A stretch of 64,000 bases of DNA, from assembly GCF_013393185.1 (NCBI RefSeq), contig NZ_QJQX01000078.1:61163-125162 (forward strand), given 5' to 3'. This DNA is from Sphingobium lactosutens (lineage in GTDB: Bacteria > Pseudomonadota > Alphaproteobacteria > Sphingomonadales > Sphingomonadaceae). Shown piece by piece: positions 25,607-33,084 of the stretch. Under the pieces are notes generated by a model that worked only from the letters and a program-made list of their open reading frames with translations, was not told where the DNA came from and searched no databases. Position 1 is the stretch's first letter. Each line of letters opens with the position of its first letter. The translations under genes and the position numbers were made by a program.

Positions 25607-25662
25607 GATCTTTCCTTCTCCATCAAGCACTGGTTATGATGATGACCATATGCTAGCACTCT

Positions 25663-25679
25663 ATTCTCACAGTGAGAAT
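25663..25679. promoter_or_regulatory. Perfect 17-bp inverted repeat, candidate operator
   Basis: ATTCTCAC-A-GTGAGAAT is a perfect palindrome with a 1-base centre in the spacer between the divergent VOC gene (start 25606) and SDR gene (start 25710). No regulator gene adjoins it, and it differs from the GntR-type motif elsewhere. TetR-, IclR- or MarR-type binding is possible. Confidence 0.55.
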
Positions 25680-25709
25680 GACTCACGCCATAAAATGTGA
25701 GGGATGAGG

Positions 25710-26489
25710 ATGCGCAGGACGAAAAGTCCCGAATTGCACGGCAAGGTGGCGTTGATCACCGGCGGCGCGCGCGGGCTGGGCGCGGCGACCGCCTGGGCGA
25801 TCTGCGAGGTGGGCGGCAAGGTCATGATCGCGGACCTGCTCGCCGAACGGGGTGAGCAGACCGCCGCAGAATTGCGCGAAGCAGGGCATGACGCTCGTTT
25901 CACGCCTTTGGATGTGCGGGACGAAGCGGCATGGGCGGACGCCGTGCGGGCGACGACCCATGCCTTCGGCAAGCTTGACATTCTGGTGAACAATGCCGGT
26001 ATCGCGACCGCCGCCACCATCGAGGATCTGACGGTGGTCGATTTCCAGGCGATATTGGACATCAACCTGCTCGGTCCGTTCCGCGGCATGCAGGCGGTGA
26101 TCCCAGTGATGAAGGCGCATGGCGGGGGCGCCATCGTCAATATTTCCTCCAATTCGACACAACGCGTCAGCGCTATCACCACATCCTATGCCGCCACCAA
26201 GGCCGCCGTCGCCAACATGACGAAATCGGCTGCGATCCATCTGGCGCAGACGGGCACCGGTATCCGCGTCAATTCCGTGCATCCCGGCCCCCACGCGACC
26301 GAAATGCTGCTGGGCAGCGATGCCAAGGCCGATCTGCCCGAAGTGCGCGCGCTGCGCGACGCCATCCCGATGGGCCGCATGGGACAGGCAGAGGAAGTCG
26401 GCGCCGTGGTCGCCTTCCTGGCGTCCGATGCCGCATCCTACGTCACCGGCGCGGAACTGTTCGTCGACGGCGGTCTGACGCCGCATTGA
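25710..26489 (+). CDS. Short-chain dehydrogenase/reductase (SDR)
   Basis: A 259-residue classical SDR with TGGARGLGAATA, NNAGIATAA, Ser in NISSNSTQR, YAATKAA and the C-terminal ELFVDGGLTPH. It is expected to interconvert an alcohol and a ketone with NAD(P). ATG 25710 is preferred to 25704 because the GAGGG ribosome site would abut the earlier codon. It heads a unit with a degenerate kinase-like protein and a DUF6285-like protein. Confidence 0.85.
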   Translation: MRRTKSPELHGKVALITGGARGLGAATAWAICEVGGKVMIADLLAERGEQTAAELREAGHDARFTPLDVRDEAAWADAVRATTHAFGKLDILVNNAGIATAATIEDLTVVDFQAILDINLLGPFRGMQAVIPVMKAHGGGAIVNISSNSTQRVSAITTSYAATKAAVANMTKSAAIHLAQTGTGIRVNSVHPGPHATEMLLGSDAKADLPEVRALRDAIPMGRMGQAEEVGAVVAFLASDAASYVTGAELFVDGGLTPH

Positions 26490-26503
26490 TCTCTCTCCCC
26501 TTT

Positions 26504-27577
26504 ATGGATTTGAGTGCCATGGACTTCACACTTCAGGAACTGGAGCCGATCCTTTCCGACAATCTGAACGGCCGGGTCAGGATCGAAAAGGTCGAGGGAT
26601 TTCCGCGTGGCTCGTCGCGCGAAACGCGCTTCGTCACCTACAGCGTCGATGGCGGCGAGACGCGGGAAATGGTGCTGCGCAGCGACTTCCCCGCGGGCAG
26701 TACCGATCCCAATCCGCTGGACCTGGAATATTTCATCTATGACCGGCTGGGGCAGGCAGACGTGCCAACCGCGCGCACGCTGTTCTGGGAAGCCGATCCC
26801 GCACGTACCGACCGGCCCTTCTACGCCCGCGAGAAGATCGACGGCGACTGGAACATCGCGCATTTTTCCGACCCTGACCCAGCCTATGACAGCCTGCGCA
26901 TCGCCATTGCCAAGGAACATATCGGCGCACTGGCCCGCGTCCATGCCATCGATTGGCGCAGGATCGGCTTTGGCGAGCGGCTGCCTGTACCGCGTGACGA
27001 GGCTGACGCGGCTCCCTGCGCACTCCGCCATGCGCGCGACCAGTTTCTGAGCCTGGCGACCGAACCCATCCCGCTGCTGCTGGAGGCGGTGGAATGGCTG
27101 ACCGACAAGGCGCCGCCCGCGCCAAGACTTTGCCTCTGCAAGGGCACCAACGGCTATGGCGAGGAGGTCTTCCGCGACGGCCGCATCGTGGCGCTCAGCG
27201 ACTGGGAAGAGGTCACGATCGGCGATCCGGCCGCCGACTTCGCCTTCATGCAGGGCTTTCTGGGCGACATTGTCCGGGACGGGCGCAAGCTGTGGGGACT
27301 GGAGCCGGCGCTCGACCATTATGCCGAGCTTACCGGAATCCGCATCGTGCCGGAGGCGGTCCAATATTATCAGTTGATCCGCGCGTTGCGCCTGGCGGTC
27401 ATGTCGCACAATAGCGCGACATCGCTGCGGCGACCGGACGCTCATATCCGTCAGGGATGGACCGGGACCGAAGTACTGCACCTGTCGAAGCATATATTGG
27501 CGTCGGCCATGGGGCTGGTTCCGCCGATCCCCGGCCCCCGCTTCGCCCAGCTCAATACGTCTGTGGACATGGGATAA
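26504..27577 (+). CDS. APH-fold phosphotransferase-like protein with altered catalytic loop
   Basis: A 357-residue protein of the APH-like fold. It keeps an N-lobe GSSRETRFVTYSV segment and the metal-site stretch ALSDWEEVTIGDPAADFAF. The catalytic loop HGDxxxxN is replaced by KGTNGYGE: aligned by the fixed distance to the GRxxxxxDWE segment, His becomes Lys, Asp becomes Thr and Asn becomes Glu. It may be a pseudokinase or have different chemistry. A DUF6285-like gene follows by 4 bp, so the usual partner is kept. ATG 26504 lies 14 bp after the SDR stop; ATG 26519 is an alternative. No strong ribosome site is seen. Confidence 0.7.
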   Translation: MDLSAMDFTLQELEPILSDNLNGRVRIEKVEGFPRGSSRETRFVTYSVDGGETREMVLRSDFPAGSTDPNPLDLEYFIYDRLGQADVPTARTLFWEADPARTDRPFYAREKIDGDWNIAHFSDPDPAYDSLRIAIAKEHIGALARVHAIDWRRIGFGERLPVPRDEADAAPCALRHARDQFLSLATEPIPLLLEAVEWLTDKAPPAPRLCLCKGTNGYGEEVFRDGRIVALSDWEEVTIGDPAADFAFMQGFLGDIVRDGRKLWGLEPALDHYAELTGIRIVPEAVQYYQLIRALRLAVMSHNSATSLRRPDAHIRQGWTGTEVLHLSKHILASAMGLVPPIPGPRFAQLNTSVDMG

Positions 27578-27581
27578 GCCA

Positions 27582-28091
27582 ATGATCCATCCATCCGCCA
27601 TCGAAATCATCCGCAACATCGAAGCCACGCTGGTCGACATCGTCGAACCTGCGGTGCAGACCACGACCGCGCGCAGCGCGCTTGCCACCATCGGCCATCT
27701 GCTGCGCCACGTTGCGCTGCGGATAGAGGATGAAGGGCAACTGCTGACCGACGACATCGCCGCGCTGAAGCTGCTGCTGAACGACCTTGCCGTCTACATC
27801 GCATCGACCGGCGACACTGCGCGCGCACGCGAGATCGGCACAGCCATGTCCGCTGCCGAGCCGCCCGCCGGGCGCTATCCCTCCATCCAGATTCTGGCCA
27901 CGCAGGCGGCGGCGCTGCGCGCGGTCATGCAGGATATATTGGCCTATCTCCAGACGCAGCGGGACGCCCGCAGGGGCGAGGCCGATTATCTGGCCGCTCG
28001 CGCCGCGATCCGCGCCTATCTGACAGCGGACGTGCTCATGGAAGCCAGGCTCATCCATCCGGCTTTCGAGGATAAGGGACCGCGGCGTTAA
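27582..28091 (+). CDS. DUF6285-like small helical protein
   Basis: A 169-residue helical protein (MIHPSAIEIIRNIEATLVDI, then ATIGHLLRHVALRIEDEGQ) placed 4 bp after the degenerate kinase-like gene. It resembles the partner at 4239-4697 in size, position and helical pattern rather than by long identical stretches. It probably forms a complex with the upstream protein. No catalytic residues can be named. It is the last intact gene before the decayed segment at 28.1-28.7 kb. Confidence 0.55.
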   Translation: MIHPSAIEIIRNIEATLVDIVEPAVQTTTARSALATIGHLLRHVALRIEDEGQLLTDDIAALKLLLNDLAVYIASTGDTARAREIGTAMSAAEPPAGRYPSIQILATQAAALRAVMQDILAYLQTQRDARRGEADYLAARAAIRAYLTADVLMEARLIHPAFEDKGPRR

Positions 28092-28285
28092 GCCATCGGC
28101 ACGACGCTCATTGTTCCGAAGGAAAATCGGTGCTTTCGCTCACGTCGCGCAAGGCCTCGTCCCCCGCCGGCGGCTGTCGAAGACATCAAGGAGCATGGTT
28201 AGGCGTCGCTGCCCAGCAACAGACGTTGCGGCGGATCACCACTGTCCATGGCGCGGACGATCGCGACCGCCGCGGCCGCGAGGTT

Positions 28286-28434
28286 GCCGATGAAAAATTC
28301 TCGCTTAGCGTCTTCGGCGACAATCTGCTGAACGAGAAATATTGCATCAACGTGTCGCGTCAGCAGATCGGCGGCTGGTATGTTCCGGGTGCACCGATCA
28401 CCTGGGGGAAGGTGAGGCCGGCGTCAAGTTCTGA
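28286..28434 (+). pseudogene. TonB-dependent receptor C-terminal remnant
   Basis: The frame from 28286 reads FSLSVFGDNLLNEKY followed by GGWYVPGAPITWG, the typical last beta strands of a TonB-dependent receptor. A single-base shift near 28405-28412 then continues as EGEAGVKF and a TGA at 28432-28434, the expected C-terminus. The remaining roughly 700 residues of a receptor are absent. The rest of the 28092-28765 gap shows no recognisable gene. The remnant implies that an outer-membrane uptake gene was lost by deletion here. Confidence 0.6.
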
Positions 28435-28765
28435 CGCCGACGGGTGATCGAACGGCCTGATCCATCAGGCTGGGACAGGGAGGTGGCGCCGTATAGTCCG
28501 CCGCCTTTTATAATGGAAAATGATTGTCGGATCAGCGCCTCCCATGCCGCCCCAACGATCGGCGCTTTTCATTCCCGCCGATTTGGCGGACAAGGTCATG
28601 CGGAATCAATTTTGTTCAGCGCCTTATCCACTGGCTGATCGGCAAACGGGCAAATCTTCCACTTGGCACCTTGACTTCAGCACGTTTGCATATAGTTAGA
28701 ATGCGTACCAACACCAGCTCTTTGGGGGCATGGTTTTGTCTGTTATGCCCGGTAGGAGGGATTGA
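28435..28765. other. Intergenic region upstream of the acyl-CoA dehydrogenase operon
   Basis: No credible gene is seen. The stretch becomes more AT-rich near 28640-28740 and probably holds the promoter for the 28766 operon. A GGGCAT/ATGCCC inverted repeat with a 13-base loop lies around 28726-28750, directly before the ribosome site TAGGAGGG; its significance is unclear. Confidence 0.35.
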
Positions 28766-29932
28766 GTGGATATCAGCTTTTCGGAAGAGCATGAGGCCAT
28801 CCGCGACAATGTGCGGAAGGTCTGCGATCAGTTCGATGACGAATATTGGTCGAGATGCGAACAGGAAAAGACGTTTCCCTTCGAATTTCACAAGGCGATG
28901 GCGGATGCCGGCTGGCTGGGCATCACCATGCCGGAGGAACTGGGCGGCGCCAATCTGGGCGTGACCGAAGCCGCGATCATGATGCATGAGGTATCGGCGA
29001 GCGCCGGCGGTTATTCCGCGGCGAGCACGATCCACCTCAACATTTTCGGCCCCCATTCGGTCGTCGTGCACGGAACGCCCGAACAGAAGGAGCGCATGCT
29101 GCTCCCGCTGATCAAGGGCGAGGATCGCGCCTGCTTCGGCGTGACCGAACCGGACGCCGGACTCGACACCACCAGCATCTCGACCTTCGCGACCAAGGTG
29201 CCTGGCGGCTATCGCGTTACCGGTCGCAAGATCTGGACCTCTTCGGGCCAGGTCGCCAACAAGATCCTGCTGCTGACCCGCACCACCCCCAAGGACCAAT
29301 GCAAGAAGCCGACCGACGGCATGACTTTGTTCTACACCGATCTGGACAAGAGCAAGATCGAGGTGCGCCGGATCCCGAAGATGGGCCGAAATGCGGTCGA
29401 TTCAAACGCCACCTTCATTGACGATTATTTCGTGCCTGAAGAGGACCGGATCGGTGAGGAAGGCAAGGGCTTCCACTATATCCTCCACAGCCTTAATCCC
29501 GAACGCATTCTGGTCGGCATCGAAGCGGTCGGTCTGGGCCGTGGCGCCCTGGCACGCGCCGCCAAATATGCCGGTGAGCGCAAGGTATTCGGGCGCCTGA
29601 TCGGCGAAAATCAGGGTATCCAGCATCCGTTGGCCGAGAACTGGACTTATCTGGAATCGGCCTTCTGGATGATCATGCGCGCCGCCAACCTCTATGATCA
29701 GGGCAAGCCTTGCGGCGCCGAGGCAAATGCCGGCAAGTTCCTGGGCGGTCGCGCCGCGTTCGAGGCATGCACCCGCGCCGTCATGACCCATGGCGGCATG
29801 GGCTATTCCAGCGAATATCAGGTAGAACGCCTGTTCCGTGAGTCGATCCTGCTGCGGATCGCTCCGATCACTGAGCAACTCATCCTGAGCTTCATTGCCG
29901 AGAAGGTGCTCGACCTGCCCAAATCCTACTGA
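28766..29932 (+). CDS. Acyl-CoA dehydrogenase
   Basis: A 388-residue FAD acyl-CoA dehydrogenase with CFGVTEPDAGLDTTSI, GRKIWTSSGQVANKILLL and THGGMGYSSEYQVERLFRE. The medium-chain-type catalytic Glu position (YEGT) reads APIT, whereas the Glu of LNPERILVG falls where long-chain and isovaleryl-CoA dehydrogenases place theirs, so that residue is the probable base. The start is GTG 28766 behind a strong TAGGAGGG site. It heads the operon with the E1 alpha/beta pair and a crotonase. A very similar protein is encoded at 41270-42430. Confidence 0.9.
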   Translation: MDISFSEEHEAIRDNVRKVCDQFDDEYWSRCEQEKTFPFEFHKAMADAGWLGITMPEELGGANLGVTEAAIMMHEVSASAGGYSAASTIHLNIFGPHSVVVHGTPEQKERMLLPLIKGEDRACFGVTEPDAGLDTTSISTFATKVPGGYRVTGRKIWTSSGQVANKILLLTRTTPKDQCKKPTDGMTLFYTDLDKSKIEVRRIPKMGRNAVDSNATFIDDYFVPEEDRIGEEGKGFHYILHSLNPERILVGIEAVGLGRGALARAAKYAGERKVFGRLIGENQGIQHPLAENWTYLESAFWMIMRAANLYDQGKPCGAEANAGKFLGGRAAFEACTRAVMTHGGMGYSSEYQVERLFRESILLRIAPITEQLILSFIAEKVLDLPKSY

Positions 29933-29954
29933 TCAGCCAAACTGGAGAGGCGAT

Positions 29955-30938
29955 ATGTCCAATTACCCCAAGCCAGACGCGGCGACGCTTCTGGATATCT
30001 ACAAGAAAGCTGCATTGATCAGGTTCAACGATGAGCGCGTCATCAAGGAGATGACGGCAGGCAAGCTCATCATGCCCTTCTATTCCACCCAGGGTCAGGA
30101 AATCATTCCCTCGTCCGTAGCGGCGAACCTGACCGACGACGACTATATCTGCACCATCTATCGCGGCGTGCACGATATGCTGGCCAAGGGCTTCCCGCTG
30201 GAAGCGCTGTGGGGTGAATTGGCGGGTCGCGTCAACGGCTCGTGCAAGGGCAAGGGCGGCCCGATGCACCTGACCTATCCCAAGAAGGGCATGATGGTCA
30301 CGACCGGCGTCGTCGGTTCGTCCATGCCGATCGCGGTCGGCCTCGGCTGGGCCGCCAAGCTGGACGGCAAGGGTCAGGTGTCGATCGCCAATTTCGGTGA
30401 CGGTGCGTCCAACATCGGCGCGTTCCATGAATCGCTGAACATGGCGGCGCTGTGGGATCTGCCGGTGATCTTCATCTGCCAGAATAACCGCTATGCCGAA
30501 CATACCAGCTTCGCCAATTCGACCAAGGTCGAGCGCATCGCGATCCGCGCGGCCAGCTACGGCATGGAAGGCGTGACCGTCAACGGCAATGATCCCGACG
30601 AGATGTACGGCGCGGTCAAGGTCGCGGTCGAGCGCGCCCGCGCCGGCGAAGGCCCGACCTTGATCGAGGCGATGACCTTCCGCTTCAACGGCCATCTGGT
30701 CGGCGACGCGGCCCACTATATCCCCCGCGAGGAACTCGCTGCCGCGAAGGAAAGGGATCCGGTCCCAGCGCTGCGCAAGCGTCTGCTGGCCGACGGGGTC
30801 GCCCGTGAGGCCGACCTTGACGGAATCGAGGCGGAGATCAAGGCTGCGATCGATGCTGCCGTCATCGCCGCTTTTGCCGCTGAACTGCCGGATGTCGCCG
30901 AACTGAAGCGCGACGTTTTCGCTCACGAACTCGCCTGA
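29955..30938 (+). CDS. ThDP-dependent dehydrogenase E1 component, alpha subunit
   Basis: A 327-residue E1 alpha protein of the pyruvate/acetoin/branched-chain 2-oxoacid dehydrogenase type. The ThDP-binding motif starts GDGASNIGAFHESLNMAALW and ends CQNN. It contains the phospholipid-like HLTYPKKG loop in place of the usual GGSMH segment (GKGGPMHL is kept). It pairs with the beta subunit 8 bp downstream. The typical reaction is decarboxylation of a 2-oxoacid and transfer to lipoyl-E2, but no E2 or E3 gene is present here. ATG 29955 follows GGAGAGG. Confidence 0.82.
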   Translation: MSNYPKPDAATLLDIYKKAALIRFNDERVIKEMTAGKLIMPFYSTQGQEIIPSSVAANLTDDDYICTIYRGVHDMLAKGFPLEALWGELAGRVNGSCKGKGGPMHLTYPKKGMMVTTGVVGSSMPIAVGLGWAAKLDGKGQVSIANFGDGASNIGAFHESLNMAALWDLPVIFICQNNRYAEHTSFANSTKVERIAIRAASYGMEGVTVNGNDPDEMYGAVKVAVERARAGEGPTLIEAMTFRFNGHLVGDAAHYIPREELAAAKERDPVPALRKRLLADGVAREADLDGIEAEIKAAIDAAVIAAFAAELPDVAELKRDVFAHELA

Positions 30939-30946
30939 GGCCCGCC

Positions 30947-31930
30947 ATGACCGAACCCAAGAAAATGAATATGATCGAGGCTATCAACGCGGCACTTCAT
31001 GCCGCGTGTGAAGCCAATCCCAAGGTGCTTGCCCTGGGCGAGGATCTGGCCGACAATGAAGAAGGCGGCGTCATCGGCGTGACCAAGGGTCTGTCGACGA
31101 AGTTCGGCACGGACCGAATCAAGTCGACCCCGATTTCGGAACAGGCGATCATGGGCGCGGCCATCGGCGCCTCGCTGGTGGGCTATCGTCCGGTCGCTGA
31201 AATCATGCTGATGAACTTCGTCACCGTGGCGATGGACATGATCACCAACCATGCCGCCAAGCTGCGCTTCATGTCGGGCGGGCAGACCAACGTCCCGATC
31301 GTGATCCGCACCATGACCGGCAGCGGTTTCTCGCAGGGCGGCCAGCACAGCGACTATCTGGAAGCCTGGTTCGCCCACACCGCCGGCATCAAGGTCGTTG
31401 CCCCGTCCACCCCGGCAGACGCCTATGGCCTGATGCTCTCCGCCATCGAGGATGACGATCCTGTGATGTTCATCGAGAGCCTGCCGCTCTACTGGACGCC
31501 CGGCGAAGTGGATTTCAAGCCGGTCCCGCTGGGCAAGGCGAAGATAAGCCGCGAAGGGTCCGACGTGACCATCATTTCCTACGCGACCGGTGCGGTGCAC
31601 GCCCTGGCTGCGGCGGAAAAGCTGGCGAAGGACGGCATTTCGGCCGAAGTCATCGATCTGCGGACCATTTCACCCTGGGATCGCGAGACCGTTTTCGCTT
31701 CGGTTTCCAAAACCGGCCGTGCCGTCGTCGTCCATGAAGCGGTCAAGGAATATGGCGTAGGCGCCGAAATTTCAGCGGTCCTGCACGAGCAGCTTTGGGA
31801 CAAGCTGAAGGGACCGGTGCAGCGCGTTGGCGGCGCCTACAGCCCGGTGCCTTTCTCCAAGCCGCTTGAACAGGCGTTTGCGCCGAACCCCGCATCGATC
31901 ATCGCTGCCGTCAAGGTTGCGCTGGGCTGA
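30947..31930 (+). CDS. ThDP-dependent dehydrogenase E1 component, beta subunit
   Basis: A 327-residue transketolase-like beta subunit. It begins MIEAINAALHAACEANPKVL, contains ALGEDLADNEEGGVIGVTKG, TPISEQAIMGAAIGASLVG and GSGFSQGGQHSDYLEAWFAH, and ends with the transketolase C-terminal domain (VIDLRTISPWDRETVFASV). It forms the alpha2beta2 E1 with the upstream gene. The closest known types are acetoin dehydrogenase AcoB and pyruvate dehydrogenase beta. The 2-oxo substrate is unknown; the neighbouring acyl-CoA dehydrogenase and crotonase suggest a branched or cyclic 2-oxo intermediate. Confidence 0.82.
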   Translation: MTEPKKMNMIEAINAALHAACEANPKVLALGEDLADNEEGGVIGVTKGLSTKFGTDRIKSTPISEQAIMGAAIGASLVGYRPVAEIMLMNFVTVAMDMITNHAAKLRFMSGGQTNVPIVIRTMTGSGFSQGGQHSDYLEAWFAHTAGIKVVAPSTPADAYGLMLSAIEDDDPVMFIESLPLYWTPGEVDFKPVPLGKAKISREGSDVTIISYATGAVHALAAAEKLAKDGISAEVIDLRTISPWDRETVFASVSKTGRAVVVHEAVKEYGVGAEISAVLHEQLWDKLKGPVQRVGGAYSPVPFSKPLEQAFAPNPASIIAAVKVALG

Positions 31931-31984
31931 CCCGGACGATCTGGCCGCCGCGTGGTGCGGCGGCCAGACATAAGGAATTGCATC

Positions 31985-32800
31985 ATGATCCAATCGGCGG
32001 AAGATCAGAGCTATCTCGTCGAACTGGTGGACGGCGTGCTGCGCCTGTCCTTCAACCGGCCCCAATCGGGCAATGCCATCCCCAAGACTACGGTTCCGCA
32101 ACTGATCGATCTGTTCCACGCGTCGCAGGCCGATCCCTCAGTCCGGTGCATTCTGGTTCGCGGCGAGGGCAAGGTATTTTCGGCCGGCGGCGACATTGCC
32201 GGTTTTGCAAAATCGATTGAACAGGATGTGGAAACCCGTCAGGCCGATTTCGCGCGCCGCCTGCCGCTGGCGCGGAAGCTGGTGGAAGCCATTGCGGCCT
32301 TCGACCGACCCATCGTCACATCGGTCCGCGGTGCGGCTGCGGGCGCCGGCCTCTTCTACCCGCTGGTTGCCGATTATGCGATCGGGGACGAAACGGCGGC
32401 CTTTGTGTTCGCTCACCAGCGGGTCGCCTTGTCCCCCGATGCCGGGGTGACTGCGGTGTTGCCGCAAGTCGTGGGTACCCGCATGGCCCGCATGTTGCTG
32501 ATGACCGCCGCCAAAGTGGAAGCGCGGGAGGCGCTGCGCCTTGGAATCCTGCACCATATCGTGCCGGCCGACGCGCTGGAGGACGAGGCCATGAAGGTCG
32601 CCCGTCGCCTCGCCCGTGCGCCGCAGCTTGCGATCAAGACGGCCAAGAAAATGGTGAATGACGCCCCGCATCAGACATTGGCCGAAATTCTGGATGCGGA
32701 GACGGCTGGGATCGTAGCGTGCGTGGGCGATCCCGATTTCGCGGAGGGTGTACGAGCCTTTCTGGAAAAGCGGCCGACATCCTTCCCATCGACCCAGTAA
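31985..32800 (+). CDS. Enoyl-CoA hydratase/isomerase-family protein
   Basis: A 271-residue crotonase: LSFNRPQSGNAIPK, oxyanion strand FSAGGDIAGFAKS, and RGAAAGAGLFYPLVADYAIG. The hydratase glutamates are absent (Phe and His-Gln at the two positions), while SPDAGVTAVLP keeps the Asp common in PaaG-type and enoyl-CoA isomerase-like members. Isomerisation or ring-related chemistry is therefore more likely than simple hydration. ATG 31985 follows an AAGGAA site. It is the last gene of the 28766-32800 operon. Confidence 0.82.
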   Translation: MIQSAEDQSYLVELVDGVLRLSFNRPQSGNAIPKTTVPQLIDLFHASQADPSVRCILVRGEGKVFSAGGDIAGFAKSIEQDVETRQADFARRLPLARKLVEAIAAFDRPIVTSVRGAAAGAGLFYPLVADYAIGDETAAFVFAHQRVALSPDAGVTAVLPQVVGTRMARMLLMTAAKVEAREALRLGILHHIVPADALEDEAMKVARRLARAPQLAIKTAKKMVNDAPHQTLAEILDAETAGIVACVGDPDFAEGVRAFLEKRPTSFPSTQ

Positions 32801-33084
32801 TCCCGCCAGCTTGCATTTCGCTTCATGGAAATGCTCCTGACGTGGACGGCCATAGGAGGCAAAAAGTCCCAGAGAGCTGAGCGAAAGCGGGCATGTGGAT
32901 ATCGCAAAGGCGCCTTTAGGGATAGCTCTGAGCGCGTCTCGCTGCGACTTATAATGGGCGGAAACAGCACCTGCCGAAGGCGGAAGAAGCCCGAGCCGGC
33001 TATTGCTAACAGAAGATAAGCCGCATAATGAATGCATGCACATAATATACTTCCCGAACTAAAATGACGATCCAGGAGGGACCG

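Noticed and set aside
28672..28690. TTGACT / TATAGT promoter pair before the 28766 operon
   Set aside because: The spacing between the two boxes is about 14 bp, too short for a confident sigma-70 promoter call.
32138..33043. A 301-residue minus-strand frame covering the crotonase and the gap before fbiC
   Set aside because: Mostly antisense to the crotonase; the part in the gap shows no family resemblance or start signal.
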